From Actinomycetota bacterium (GTDB taxonomy: Bacteria > Actinomycetota > UBA4738 > HRBIN12), in assembly GCA_004366195.1 (NCBI GenBank), contig SIRV01000378.1, positions 1 to 9,820 of the forward strand: 9,820 nucleotides of DNA, read 5' to 3'. The first letter of the stretch is position 1. Each line of letters begins with the position of its first letter. Position numbers and translations under genes: made by a program. Below, piece by piece: positions 1 through 6,680 of this stretch. A model generated the notes under the pieces. It ran no database searches. It worked only from the letters and a program-made list of their open reading frames with translations, and had not been told where the DNA came from.

Positions 1-30
1 GGCGGGGTGGGCGGGGAGCGGGGGCGGGCG
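1..30 (+). other. G-quadruplex-type cluster of G runs at the ligA start
   Basis: Five runs of three to five G occur within 25 bases: 4-7, 9-11, 13-16, 20-24 and 26-28, separated by loops of only 1 to 3 bases (T, C, AGC, C). This meets the usual definition of a potential G-quadruplex. It lies on the coding strand, so it would also be present in the mRNA, directly over the proposed GTG start. Formation in the cell is not shown by sequence. A high-G+C genome produces such clusters by chance more often than average. Confidence 0.45.
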
Positions 31-2028
31 GCGGCGAAGCTCCGCGTCGAGGAGCTCCGGCAGCTCATCAACTACCACGCCTACCGCTACTACGTGCTCG
101 ACGAGCCGGAGATCTCCGATGCGGAGTACGACGAGCTCGTGCGGGAGCTCCGGGAGCTCGAGGAGCGATACCCCGAGCTCGTCACGCCGGACTCGCCCAC
201 CCAGCGGGTGGGGGTGGCCCCGGCCGACCTGTTCGCGCCGGTCGAGCACCGGGCGCCGATGCTCTCGCTCGACAACGCGTTCTCGCCGGCGGAGCTGAAG
301 GCCTGGGCGACGCGGGTGGAGCGCGCCGTCGGCCGCTCGGTCGCGTACGCGTGTGAGCTGAAGATCGACGGGGTGGCCGTGGCCCTCACCTACGAGCACG
401 GTGTACTGGTCCGGGGCGCCACGCGCGGGGACGGGCGGGTCGGCGAGGACATCACGGCCAACGTGCGGACGGTGCGGACGGTCCCCCCGCGCCTGCTCGT
501 GCCGGACCCGCCCGCCGTGCTCGAGGTCCGGGGCGAGATCTACCTGCCGGTGCGGGCGTTCGAGGAGCTGAACGAGCAGCTCACGGCGGCCGGTCAGCGT
601 CCGTTCGCCAATCCCCGGAACGCCGCCGCCGGCTCGCTCCGCCAGAAGGACCCCAAGGTCACGGCGTCGCGGCCGCTCGCGCTCTGGGTCCACTCCTTCG
701 GCTACGCCGAGGGGGTCGCCTTCACCTCGCACTCCGGGTTCCTCGCGTGGTGCCGCGAGGCCGGGCTGCCGGTCCCCCCGACGAGCGAGACCCGGCCGGA
801 CCTCGACGGCGTCCTCGACTACATCGCCTACTGGCAGGAGCACCGGCACGACGTGGACTTCGAGATCGACGGGGTCGTGGTCAAGGTCGACGACATCGCG
901 ACCCAGCAGGAGCTGGGGGCGACCAGCCACGCTCCCCGCTGGGCGATCGCCTACAAGTTCCCCCCGGAGGAGCGCACGACGCTGCTGCGCCGGATCGACG
1001 TCCACACGGGTCGCACCGGCAAGGTCACGCCGTTCGCCGTGCTCGAGCCGGTGGTGGTGGGCGGGGTCACCGTCACCTACGCCACGCTCCACAACGAGGA
1101 CGAGGTCCGTCGCAAGGACGTGCGCGAGGGCGACACGGTGATCGTCCGGCGCGCCGGCGACGTGATCCCCGAGATCGTGGGGCCGGTGCTCTCCAAGCGC
1201 CCGCCGGGCGCGCGGCCCTGGCGCTTCCCGAAGAGGTGCCCCTCCTGCGGCACCCGGCTCGTGCGCCCCGAGGGCGAGGCGGACTGGCGATGCCCGAACA
1301 CGGCCTGTCCCAGCCGGAACGTGGAGTGGCTGTTCTCCTTCGCCTCGCGCGGCGCGATGGACATCGAGGGCCTCGGCTATATGACGGTGATGCAGCTCCT
1401 CGAGCGCGGCCTGGTGAAGGACCCGGGCGACATCTACCGCCTCACCGCCGAGGATCTCGCCGGCCTCGAGGGGTTCGCGGAGAAGTCCATCTCGAACCTG
1501 CTCGAGGCCATCGAGCGCTCCAAGGACCGGCCGCTGTGGCGGCTCCTGGTCGCGCTCAACATCCGGCACGTCGGGGCGCACGTGGCCCAGGTGCTCGCGC
1601 GGGCGTTCCGCTCGATCGACGCGCTCGCCGCGGCCTCGGAGGAGGAGATCGACGCCGTCCCCGGGATCGGGCCCGCCATCGCCCGCAGCGTCTACGAGTG
1701 GTTCCACGACCCGGCGAACCTGGCCCTCATCGAGAAGCTCCGCGCGGCGGGGGTGCGGATGGCCGACGAAGCCCCGGCGGCGCCGCCCGAGGAGGGGCCG
1801 CTCGCCGGACGCACCATCGTGCTCACCGGGACGCTGCCCTCGCTCTCGCGCGAGGAGGCGATGCGCCTCGCGGAGGAGGCCGGGGCGCACGTCGCCTCCA
1901 GCGTCTCGCGGAAGACGGACTTCGTCGTGGCCGGCGAGAACCCCGGGTCCAAGCTCCAGCGGGCGCTCGAGCTCGGCGTCGAGGTGATCGACGAGGCGGA
2001 GTTCCTGCGGCGGCTCGGCCGACGGTAG
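7..2028 (+). CDS. ligA: NAD-dependent DNA ligase LigA (5' end at window edge)
   Basis: LigA seals nicks in duplex DNA during replication and repair, using NAD+ to form a ligase-adenylate. All family domains are visible in the 673 residues. Domain Ia (about 12-70) carries YRYYVLDEPEISDAEYD. The adenylation domain has KIDG with catalytic Lys119, then NPRNAAAGSLRQKD. The OB fold carries TGRTGKVTPFAVLEP. A four-cysteine zinc finger has C411, C414, C429 and C434. Helix-hairpin-helix repeats follow (about 450-590), then a C-terminal BRCT domain (about 597-673, GRTIVLTGTLPSLSREEA). Length is normal for the family. GTG at 7 is the first start in the window and places Lys119 close to its E. coli position (115); the frame is open to base 1, so a start further upstream is possible. 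The next in-frame start would cut into domain Ia. Stop TAG at 2026-2028 is 12 nt before the next gene. Confidence 0.97.
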   Translation: MGGERGRAAAKLRVEELRQLINYHAYRYYVLDEPEISDAEYDELVRELRELEERYPELVTPDSPTQRVGVAPADLFAPVEHRAPMLSLDNAFSPAELKAWATRVERAVGRSVAYACELKIDGVAVALTYEHGVLVRGATRGDGRVGEDITANVRTVRTVPPRLLVPDPPAVLEVRGEIYLPVRAFEELNEQLTAAGQRPFANPRNAAAGSLRQKDPKVTASRPLALWVHSFGYAEGVAFTSHSGFLAWCREAGLPVPPTSETRPDLDGVLDYIAYWQEHRHDVDFEIDGVVVKVDDIATQQELGATSHAPRWAIAYKFPPEERTTLLRRIDVHTGRTGKVTPFAVLEPVVVGGVTVTYATLHNEDEVRRKDVREGDTVIVRRAGDVIPEIVGPVLSKRPPGARPWRFPKRCPSCGTRLVRPEGEADWRCPNTACPSRNVEWLFSFASRGAMDIEGLGYMTVMQLLERGLVKDPGDIYRLTAEDLAGLEGFAEKSISNLLEAIERSKDRPLWRLLVALNIRHVGAHVAQVLARAFRSIDALAAASEEEIDAVPGIGPAIARSVYEWFHDPANLALIEKLRAAGVRMADEAPAAPPEEGPLAGRTIVLTGTLPSLSREEAMRLAEEAGAHVASSVSRKTDFVVAGENPGSKLQRALELGVEVIDEAEFLRRLGRR

Positions 2029-2031
2029 GCT
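2026..2031 (+). promoter_or_regulatory. Candidate -10 box (TAGGCT) for a leaderless folD-like transcript
   Basis: TAGGCT fits the actinobacterial -10 consensus TANNNT and lies 9 nt before the ATG at 2041, so transcription would begin at or within a few bases of the start codon. Its first three bases are the ligA stop codon. No clear -35 element is seen. The same arrangement precedes gatC, gatB, the 25-codon ORF and vapB in this window, which raises confidence in each. Confidence 0.45.
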
Positions 2032-2040
2032 TGCGGGCCG

Positions 2041-2988
2041 ATGGCCGGACCGGTGGGGGAGCAAGTGGCGACGAGGATCGACGGCAACGCGATGGCGGCG
2101 GAGCTCCACGCGCGCCTCGCGGAGGAGGTGCGCGCGATGCGCGCGGAGGGGGTGCGCCCGGGCCTCGCGACCGTGCTGGTCGGGGAGGACTACCCGGCCC
2201 AGGCGTACGAGCGGCGGGTGCGCCGCCTGGCCGAGGAGCTCGACTGCGCCTACGTGTGCGAGCACCTTCCGGCCGACGTCGAGCTCGCCGAGGCCCTGGC
2301 CACGGTGGGCAAGCTGAACGCCGACCCGCGGATCACGGGGATCCTCGTGCTGCGGCCGCTCCCGCCGCAGGTGCCGGAGGTCGAGCTGTACCGGATCCTC
2401 TCGCCGGCCAAGGACATCGAGGCCGTGACGCCGGTGAACGCCGGCCTGCTCGCGCAGGGGCGGCCGCGGTTCATCCCCTCGACGCCGGCGGCGTGCTTCC
2501 ACATGCTCGACACGTACCTGCGCTCGACCGGCCGCGACCCGGCCACCGCCTACGACGGCGCGAACCTCGTGCTGGTGGGGCGGTCGAACAACGTAGGCAA
2601 GCCCGCGGTGTGGCTCGGGCTGCAGCGCAACGCCACGGTGATCTCCGCCCACCACTACACCGACCAGGCCGGGCGCCTCGCCGACTTCACCCGGATCGCC
2701 GACATCCTCATCGTCGCCGTGGGGCGGCGGGGGCTCATCACCGGGGACATGGTGCGGGAGGGCGTGATCGCCATCGACGTCGGCATCAACCCGGTGCGGG
2801 ACGAGGCCACCGGCAAGGTGCGCCTCGTCGGGGACCTGGACTTCGAGAGCGTCGCCGCTCGGGCCGAGGCGATCTCGCCCGTGCCGGGCGGCGTCGGGCC
2901 CATGACCGACATCTGGCTGCTCCACAACACCGTGCGCGCCGCCGCGATGCGGGCCCACGTGCCGCACCCGCCGGAGATGACGCTGTGA
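2041..2988 (+). CDS. folD: FolD-family methylene-THF dehydrogenase lacking the usual cyclohydrolase residues
   Basis: FolD normally oxidises 5,10-methylene-THF with NAD(P)+ and hydrolyses methenyl-THF to 10-formyl-THF in the cytoplasm. The Rossmann half is well kept (GRSNNVGKP, ADILIVAVGRRG, VIAIDVGINPV), as is the C-terminal signature PVPGGVGPMT. The substrate site is altered. E. coli Tyr50 is retained (Tyr56 here). The catalytic Lys54 is Val60 (YERRV instead of YxxxK), Gln98 is Leu104 (ILVLRPLP instead of ILVQLPLP), and Asp121 is Glu127 (KDIEAV instead of KDVDGF). The usual cyclohydrolase reaction is therefore unlikely, and dehydrogenase activity or another substrate remains possible. Start: ATG 2041 has a -10 box 9 nt upstream. 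GTG 2065 is an alternative preceded by GGGGAG, at 3-nt spacing, and gives numbering closer to E. coli FolD. Length is 315 aa, or 307 from GTG 2065. The gene overlaps the next by 4 nt. The family is certain; the activity is not. Confidence 0.9.
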   Translation: MAGPVGEQVATRIDGNAMAAELHARLAEEVRAMRAEGVRPGLATVLVGEDYPAQAYERRVRRLAEELDCAYVCEHLPADVELAEALATVGKLNADPRITGILVLRPLPPQVPEVELYRILSPAKDIEAVTPVNAGLLAQGRPRFIPSTPAACFHMLDTYLRSTGRDPATAYDGANLVLVGRSNNVGKPAVWLGLQRNATVISAHHYTDQAGRLADFTRIADILIVAVGRRGLITGDMVREGVIAIDVGINPVRDEATGKVRLVGDLDFESVAARAEAISPVPGGVGPMTDIWLLHNTVRAAAMRAHVPHPPEMTL

Positions 2989-3875
2989 CGTACTCGATCG
3001 TGGCCCGGGATCCGGGGACCGGCGAGCTCGGGGTCGCCGTCCAGTCCCACTGGTTCGCCGCCGGCATCGTGTGCTGGGCCCGGGCCGGGGTCGGGGCCGT
3101 GGCGACCCAGGCCATGGCCCTCGTCGAGCACGGGCCCCTCGGCCTCGAGCTCATGGCCGGCGGGGCCTCCGCGGCGGAGGCGCTCGCGGCTCGCCTCGCG
3201 GCCGATCCCGAGCGCGAGCACCGGCAGGTCGCGATGGTGGACCGGCACGGCGGGGTGGCCGCCCACACCGGTTCTTCCTGCATCCGCGAGGCCGGGCACC
3301 GCCTCGGGGAGGGCTTCTCCTGCCAGGCCAACATGATGCGGCGGGCCACGGTGTGGGACGCGATGCACGACGCCTTCGTCGGCGCGACCGGGGACCTCGC
3401 CGACCGGATGCTCACCGCCCTGGAGGCGGCCGAGGCCGAGGGCGGCGACATCCGCGGCCGGCAGGCGGCTCGGGTGCTCGTGGTCCGGGCCGAGGCCACC
3501 GACCGGCCGTGGGAGGACGTCCTCGTGGACCTCCGGGTGGACGACCACCCCAACCCCCTGCCGGAGCTCCGTCGCCTGCTCACGCTCCAGCGCGCCTACG
3601 ACCGGCTCGAGCGGGCCGAGGAGCTCGAGCTCGCCGGCGACGTGGACGGCGCCTTCGCCGAGCGCCGGGCGGCCATGGCCATGGTGCCCGACAACCCCGA
3701 GATCGCCTTCTGGACCGCGGTCTCCCTCGCCCTCCGCGACCGCCTGGACGAGGCCCGCGCGGCCCTCGCCGTGGCGCTCCCCGCCGACCCCGGGTGGGCG
3801 GAGCTGCTCCGGCGCCTCGGCGAGCAGCGGCTGATGGGCCTCACCCCCGAGCTCGCCTCCGCCCTCCTCGCCTGA
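2985..3875 (+). CDS. DUF1028 family protein (putative Ntn-hydrolase) with TPR-like C-terminal extension
   Basis: This 296-aa protein belongs to the DUF1028 family, whose reaction is unknown. The N-terminal domain (about 1-195) shows the family pattern: MTYSIVARDPGTGELGVAVQ, then SHWFAAG, AGVGAVATQA, a long alanine-rich helix, AAHTG, GEGFSCQANMM, and a closing LRVDDHPNP at about 183-191. The family is placed with the N-terminal-nucleophile hydrolases; if so, Thr2, exposed after Met removal, would be the nucleophile, which is inference. Residues about 200-290 are helical with alternating A/L/E patterns resembling one or two TPR units, a possible protein-binding tail. Start: GTG 2985 overlaps the folD-like stop (GTGA) and has GGAG at 2973-2976, 8 nt upstream. 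This start preserves the family N terminus. The frame is open far upstream through folD and ligA, but that part is a high-GC artefact. Coupling suggests a shared process with the FolD-like protein. Confidence 0.88.
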   Translation: MTYSIVARDPGTGELGVAVQSHWFAAGIVCWARAGVGAVATQAMALVEHGPLGLELMAGGASAAEALAARLAADPEREHRQVAMVDRHGGVAAHTGSSCIREAGHRLGEGFSCQANMMRRATVWDAMHDAFVGATGDLADRMLTALEAAEAEGGDIRGRQAARVLVVRAEATDRPWEDVLVDLRVDDHPNPLPELRRLLTLQRAYDRLERAEELELAGDVDGAFAERRAAMAMVPDNPEIAFWTAVSLALRDRLDEARAALAVALPADPGWAELLRRLGEQRLMGLTPELASALLA

Positions 3876-3897
3876 GGTCGGTCCGTCGCGGCGCGAG

Positions 3898-3917
3898 GTC
3901 TACCGGCGTCGGTAGAC
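3898..3917. promoter_or_regulatory. 8-bp inverted repeat overlapping the gatC promoter
   Basis: GTCTACCG (3898-3905) and CGGTAGAC (3910-3917) are a perfect inverted repeat around a GCGT loop, in the 49-nt gap between the DUF1028 gene and gatC. It could be a terminator for the upstream genes, but no T tract follows. It could also be an operator, since its right arm contains most of the gatC -10 box. Confidence 0.5.
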
Positions 3918-3918
3918 T
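3913..3918 (+). promoter_or_regulatory. Candidate -10 box (TAGACT) for leaderless gatC
   Basis: TAGACT matches TANNNT and lies exactly 6 nt before the gatC ATG, the spacing expected if transcription starts at the A of the ATG. No Shine-Dalgarno sequence lies between it and the ATG, which fits a leaderless mRNA. A -35 element is not obvious. Confidence 0.6.
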
Positions 3919-3924
3919 CGGGCC

Positions 3925-4215
3925 ATGCCGGTCGAGATCGACATCGAGCACGTCGCGCGGCTCGCGCGGCTCGAGCTGACCGCCGAGGAGAAGGAGCGCC
4001 TGCGGGCCCAGCTCGGCCTGATCCTCGAGCACGCGGCGAAGGTGGGCGAGGTCGCGACGGCCGAGGTCCCGCCGACGGCCTGGGCGATCCCACGGGTGAA
4101 CGTGCTCCGGCCCGACGAGCCGACCCCCTCCCTGCCGGTCGAGGAGGTCCTCGCCAACGCGCCCGAGGTCGAGGACGACCGGTTCAAGGTCCCGAAGATC
4201 GTGGAGGTCGAGTGA
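3925..4215 (+). CDS. gatC: Asp-tRNA(Asn)/Glu-tRNA(Gln) amidotransferase subunit GatC
   Basis: GatC is the small, mainly structural subunit that wraps around and joins GatA and GatB in the tRNA-dependent amidotransferase. The 96 residues are the normal length and begin with the family N-terminal helix pattern IDIEHVARLARLELTAEEKE. Next come the second helix (LRAQLGLILEHAAKVGEV), the proline-containing linker and the C-terminal motif ANAPEVEDDRFKVPKIVE, which binds GatA and GatB. ATG 3925 is the natural start: it gives the full first helix and sits 6 nt after a -10 box. There is no Shine-Dalgarno sequence. The last codons overlap gatA by 4 nt, so the two are almost certainly translated together. 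The gene lies 49 nt after the DUF1028 gene. Confidence 0.96.
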   Translation: MPVEIDIEHVARLARLELTAEEKERLRAQLGLILEHAAKVGEVATAEVPPTAWAIPRVNVLRPDEPTPSLPVEEVLANAPEVEDDRFKVPKIVEVE

Positions 4216-5702
4216 CCGAGGGCCGCGACCTCTGCGACCGGAGCGCGAGCGAGCTCGCCGAGCTGCTCCGCCGCGGCGAGGCCTCGAGCGTGGAGGTGAC
4301 CCGGGCCTGCCTCGCGCGGATGGACGCGCTCGAGCCGCGGCTGAACGCGTACCTCACGCGCACCGACGACCTCGCGCTCGAGCAGGCGGCCCGGGCCGAC
4401 GAGCGGATCGCATCGGGGGACGCCCCGGCCGTGGCCGGGATCCCCCTGGCGCTGAAGGACGTGCTCTCCACGCGCGGCGTCCGCACGACCTGCGGATCGA
4501 GGATCCTCGAGACCTACGTGCCGCCCTTCGACTGCACGCCGTGGGCGCGCCTCTCCGAGGCCGGCTCGGTCCTACTCGGCAAGACGAACTGCGACGAGTT
4601 CGCCATGGGCTCCTCCAACGAGAACTCGGCCTTCGGGCCGGTCCGCAACCCCTGGGATCTCGACCGGGTGCCGGGCGGCTCGAGCGGCGGCTCGGCGGCG
4701 GCCGTGGCGGCGGGGGAGGCGGTGTGGGCGCTCGGCACCGACACCGGCGGCTCGGTCCGGCAGCCGGCCGCCCTCTGCGGGGTGGTCGGCCTGAAGCCCA
4801 CCTACGGGCTGGTCAGCCGGTACGGGCTCATCGCCTTCGCCTCGTCCCTCGACACGGTGGGGACGTTCACGCGGAGCGTCCGCGACGCCGCGGTCCTGCT
4901 CCAGGCGATCGCCGGCAAGGACCCCATGGACGCGACGAGCCTGCCGGACCCCGTGCCCGACTACCTCGCCGCCCTCACGGGGGAGGTGCGCGGGCTCCGG
5001 GTGGGGGTGATCACCGAGGCCTTCGGCGAGGGCGTCCAGCCCGCCGTCGCCGCCGGGGTGCGGGCGGCCGTGGACCGCCTGGCGGACCTCGGGGCCGACG
5101 TCGGCGAGGTCTCGCTACCTCACACCGACTACGCGCTCTCCGCCTACTACCTCATCGCGCCCTCGGAGGCCTCCTCCAACCTCGCCCGGTACGACGGCGT
5201 CCGCTACGGGCTGCGCGTGGAGGGCCGGGACTCGGTGGAGATGATGGCCCGCACCCGCGGCGCCGGGTTCGGCCCCGAGGTCAAGCGCCGGATCATGCTC
5301 GGCACCTACGCGCTCTCCGCCGGCTACTACGAGGCCTACTACGGGCAGGCGCAGAAGGTCCGCACGCTCATCATCCGCGACTACGACGCGGCCTTCGCCC
5401 GCTACGACGTGCTCGTCTCGCCGACCTCGCCGACCACCGCGTTCCGCCTCGGCGAGAAGGTGGACGATCCCCTCGCGATGTACCTGAGCGACGTCTTCAC
5501 GATCCCCGCGAACCTCGCGGGCGTGCCCGCGATCTCGGTCCCGGTCGGCCTGGACGAGACCGGGCTCCCGATCGGCCTCCAGCTCACCGCGCCGGTGCTC
5601 CGCGAGGACCTCCTGCTCCGGGTCGCCGACGCCCTCGAGCGCGAGCTCGCCCTCGACCTCCGCTGCCCCGCCATCGCAGGGCAAGGGCAGAGCGGCGCTT
5701 GA
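4212..5702 (+). CDS. gatA: Asp-tRNA(Asn)/Glu-tRNA(Gln) amidotransferase subunit GatA
   Basis: GatA is the glutaminase/amidase subunit that frees ammonia from glutamine (or asparagine) for transamidation on GatB. It carries the amidase signature with an intact Ser-cisSer-Lys triad: Lys82 (ALKDV), Ser157 in GGSSGGSAAA and the nucleophile Ser181 in TDTGGSVRQPA. The spacing is identical to S. aureus GatA (Lys79, Ser154, Ser178). VVGLKPTYGLVSRYGLIAFASSLD is also typical, as is the C-terminal NLAGVPAISVPVG...GLPIGLQL. At 496 aa the length is normal. The start GTG 4212 overlaps the gatC stop as GTGA. In related actinobacteria gatA is followed closely by pfkA or gatB. Here a convergent toxin-antitoxin pair follows, and gatB lies about 1.5 kb downstream. 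Confidence 0.97.
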   Translation: MTEGRDLCDRSASELAELLRRGEASSVEVTRACLARMDALEPRLNAYLTRTDDLALEQAARADERIASGDAPAVAGIPLALKDVLSTRGVRTTCGSRILETYVPPFDCTPWARLSEAGSVLLGKTNCDEFAMGSSNENSAFGPVRNPWDLDRVPGGSSGGSAAAVAAGEAVWALGTDTGGSVRQPAALCGVVGLKPTYGLVSRYGLIAFASSLDTVGTFTRSVRDAAVLLQAIAGKDPMDATSLPDPVPDYLAALTGEVRGLRVGVITEAFGEGVQPAVAAGVRAAVDRLADLGADVGEVSLPHTDYALSAYYLIAPSEASSNLARYDGVRYGLRVEGRDSVEMMARTRGAGFGPEVKRRIMLGTYALSAGYYEAYYGQAQKVRTLIIRDYDAAFARYDVLVSPTSPTTAFRLGEKVDDPLAMYLSDVFTIPANLAGVPAISVPVGLDETGLPIGLQLTAPVLREDLLLRVADALERELALDLRCPAIAGQGQSGA

Positions 5703-5998
5703 CGGGGGCGGCAGAGAGAGACCCGTCGCGCGATCGACGGGGGTGGTCGGGATGACGGCTGGCAGACCGCTCCGGCAGCCGGCGTCGGTGATCGTGACGT
5801 GCCTCGTCGCTCACACCTCTCCGGCCGGCCTGGGCGATGCCGTGCGCAGCGGCTCGTCCGCGGACCCACGTGCTCGTCGAGGATCAGGCAGGGGACCAGC
5901 GCGTCAGCAGGGCCGGCCGCGAACCCGCCTCCACGGCCGCCCGCGACATCCGCCCCGCGATACCGGGACGGCCCGGCCGCCGGATCGCCGGTGTGGGG
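5703..5998. other. Convergent intergenic region between gatA and vapC
   Basis: These 296 bases lie between the gatA stop and the vapC stop. Short frames exist on both strands but none has a domain, a good start site or steady third-position G/C. The region holds a 7-bp hairpin just after gatA and one arm of a hairpin at the vapC stop. On the minus strand a stretch reading LVPCLILDEHVGP (about 5900-5860) slightly resembles the start of PIN-like proteins with an LLDEHV motif, but it has no start codon in a sensible place and loses sense afterwards. It may be a decayed gene or chance. Confidence 0.4.
5722..5741. terminator. 7-bp hairpin downstream of gatA, possible terminator
   Basis: CCCGTCG (5722-5728) pairs with CGACGGG (5735-5741) around a 6-nt loop, 19 nt after the gatA stop. 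GACGGG at 5701-5706 could also pair with the left arm, giving an alternative fold. No T tract follows, as is common for terminator-like hairpins in high-G+C genomes. Its position at the end of gatCA, facing a convergent operon, fits a transcription end. Confidence 0.4.
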
Positions 5999-6009
5999 TC
6001 AACCGGCGA
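5985..6009 (-). terminator. 8-bp hairpin at the vapC stop codon
   Basis: TCGCCGGT (5985-5992) and ACCGGCGA (6002-6009) form a perfect 8-bp stem with a 9-nt loop. Read on the minus strand, the first arm encodes the last vapC codons and the loop contains the TGA stop. This may end the vapBC transcript or slow its decay. There is no T tract. Confidence 0.4.
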
Positions 6010-6451
6010 GATCGTCGACGTGCAGGTAGGTGAGGGTGCCCTCCAGCCGGCGGAAGGACCGGTCGTTGCCGAGGAGCGCGGTGCATCCCTCCAGGAGAGC
6101 GGTGGCGGCGACGATGGCATCCACCATCCGCAGCCCGTGTTCGGCGCGGATCTCGGCGGCGCGTCTCGCGGTCTCCCGGCCTACGGGCACGGCTCGGATG
6201 GGGCCGTCGAAGAGCTGACCGACGACGCCCGCTTCGGCGGGGCCGGTGCGGAGCGCCCCAACGAGCAGCTCGGCCTCGGTGACGACCGAGGCGACGACCT
6301 CCACGGCGCCGCTCGCGGCCTGCGTCAACAGCTCCTCGGCGACGGCGTCCCGCGGCGCGTATCCGCCCAGGAAGTAGATGAGCGGGGCGGTGTCCACCGC
6401 GATCCGGGTGTGCTCGGCGAGGAACCCCGGGCGACTCAAGCCCGGTTCCAC
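5999..6451 (-). CDS. vapC: PIN-domain toxin, VapC family
   Basis: VapC toxins are Mg2+-dependent ribonucleases that cut specific RNAs, often tRNA or rRNA, unless bound by the partner antitoxin. The 150-aa protein shows the PIN pattern: Asp20 in IAVDTAPLIYFL, Glu61 in SVVTEAELLVG, Asp111 in RMVDAIVAATAL and Asp130 in LLGNDRSF. The acidic active site appears complete, so the toxin is probably active. Start: GTG 6451 overlaps vapB by 16 nt, but GGGAG sits directly on top of it. TTG 6439 overlaps the vapB stop as TTGA, has GGAG about 11 nt upstream and still precedes the PIN domain, giving 146 aa. Either is possible. The gene runs against gatA and gatB and follows vapB in the same transcript. The target RNA cannot be read from sequence. 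Confidence 0.9.
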   Translation of the reverse strand: MEPGLSRPGFLAEHTRIAVDTAPLIYFLGGYAPRDAVAEELLTQAASGAVEVVASVVTEAELLVGALRTGPAEAGVVGQLFDGPIRAVPVGRETARRAAEIRAEHGLRMVDAIVAATALLEGCTALLGNDRSFRRLEGTLTYLHVDDLAG

Positions 6452-6672
6452 TCCCGGCGGAGATCGCGGAGGAACCGGTCGGGGTCCCGGCCGAACGCGC
6501 CCTTCAGCACACCGCGGAGCTCGCGGATGGACCGGGCGGCGGGCTCGAGGATGAGCCGATCCCCCTCCTCCCGGAGGACGACGCGGTCGCCCGGGCCGAC
6601 GCCGAGCCGTCGCCTGGCCCAGGCGGGGATCGTGATCTGTCCCTTCGATGAGACGGTGGCGGTCGTCTTCAC
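6436..6672 (-). CDS. vapB: AbrB-fold antitoxin, VapB family
   Basis: This 78-aa protein has the AbrB/MazE swapped-hairpin DNA-binding fold at its N terminus (TTATVSSKGQITIPAWARRRLG, then PGDRVVLREEGDRLILEP, about 3-48). A charged helical tail follows and ends FLRDLRREWNRA, the kind of tail that binds and blocks the toxin. Such antitoxins also bind their own promoter, with the toxin as co-repressor. The frame is open for 23 more codons upstream, but GTG 6672 is preferred: it gives the conserved N terminus, has GGAGAG just upstream, and a full promoter lies immediately before it. An upstream start would place that promoter inside the gene. vapB overlaps vapC, so the two are co-translated. Confidence 0.9.
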   Translation of the reverse strand: MKTTATVSSKGQITIPAWARRRLGVGPGDRVVLREEGDRLILEPAARSIRELRGVLKGAFGRDPDRFLRDLRREWNRA

Positions 6673-6680
6673 GGCTCTCC

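Noticed and set aside
747..2984. Long open frame running through ligA and folD in frame with the DUF1028 gene
   Set aside because: Its translation is Arg/Gly/Pro/Ala-rich and low in complexity, as expected from the off-frame of high-G+C genes. Only the part from GTG 2985 encodes the DUF1028 fold.
5823..5918. Two GGCCGGCC 8-mers in the gatA-vapC gap
   Set aside because: Self-complementary GC octamers are expected in this composition. They do not flank a recognisable element.
5850..5930. Possible remnant of a PIN-like gene (minus strand, LILDEHVGP)
   Set aside because: The resemblance covers only a few residues, with no start, no continuing domain and no second motif. It is too weak to call a pseudogene.
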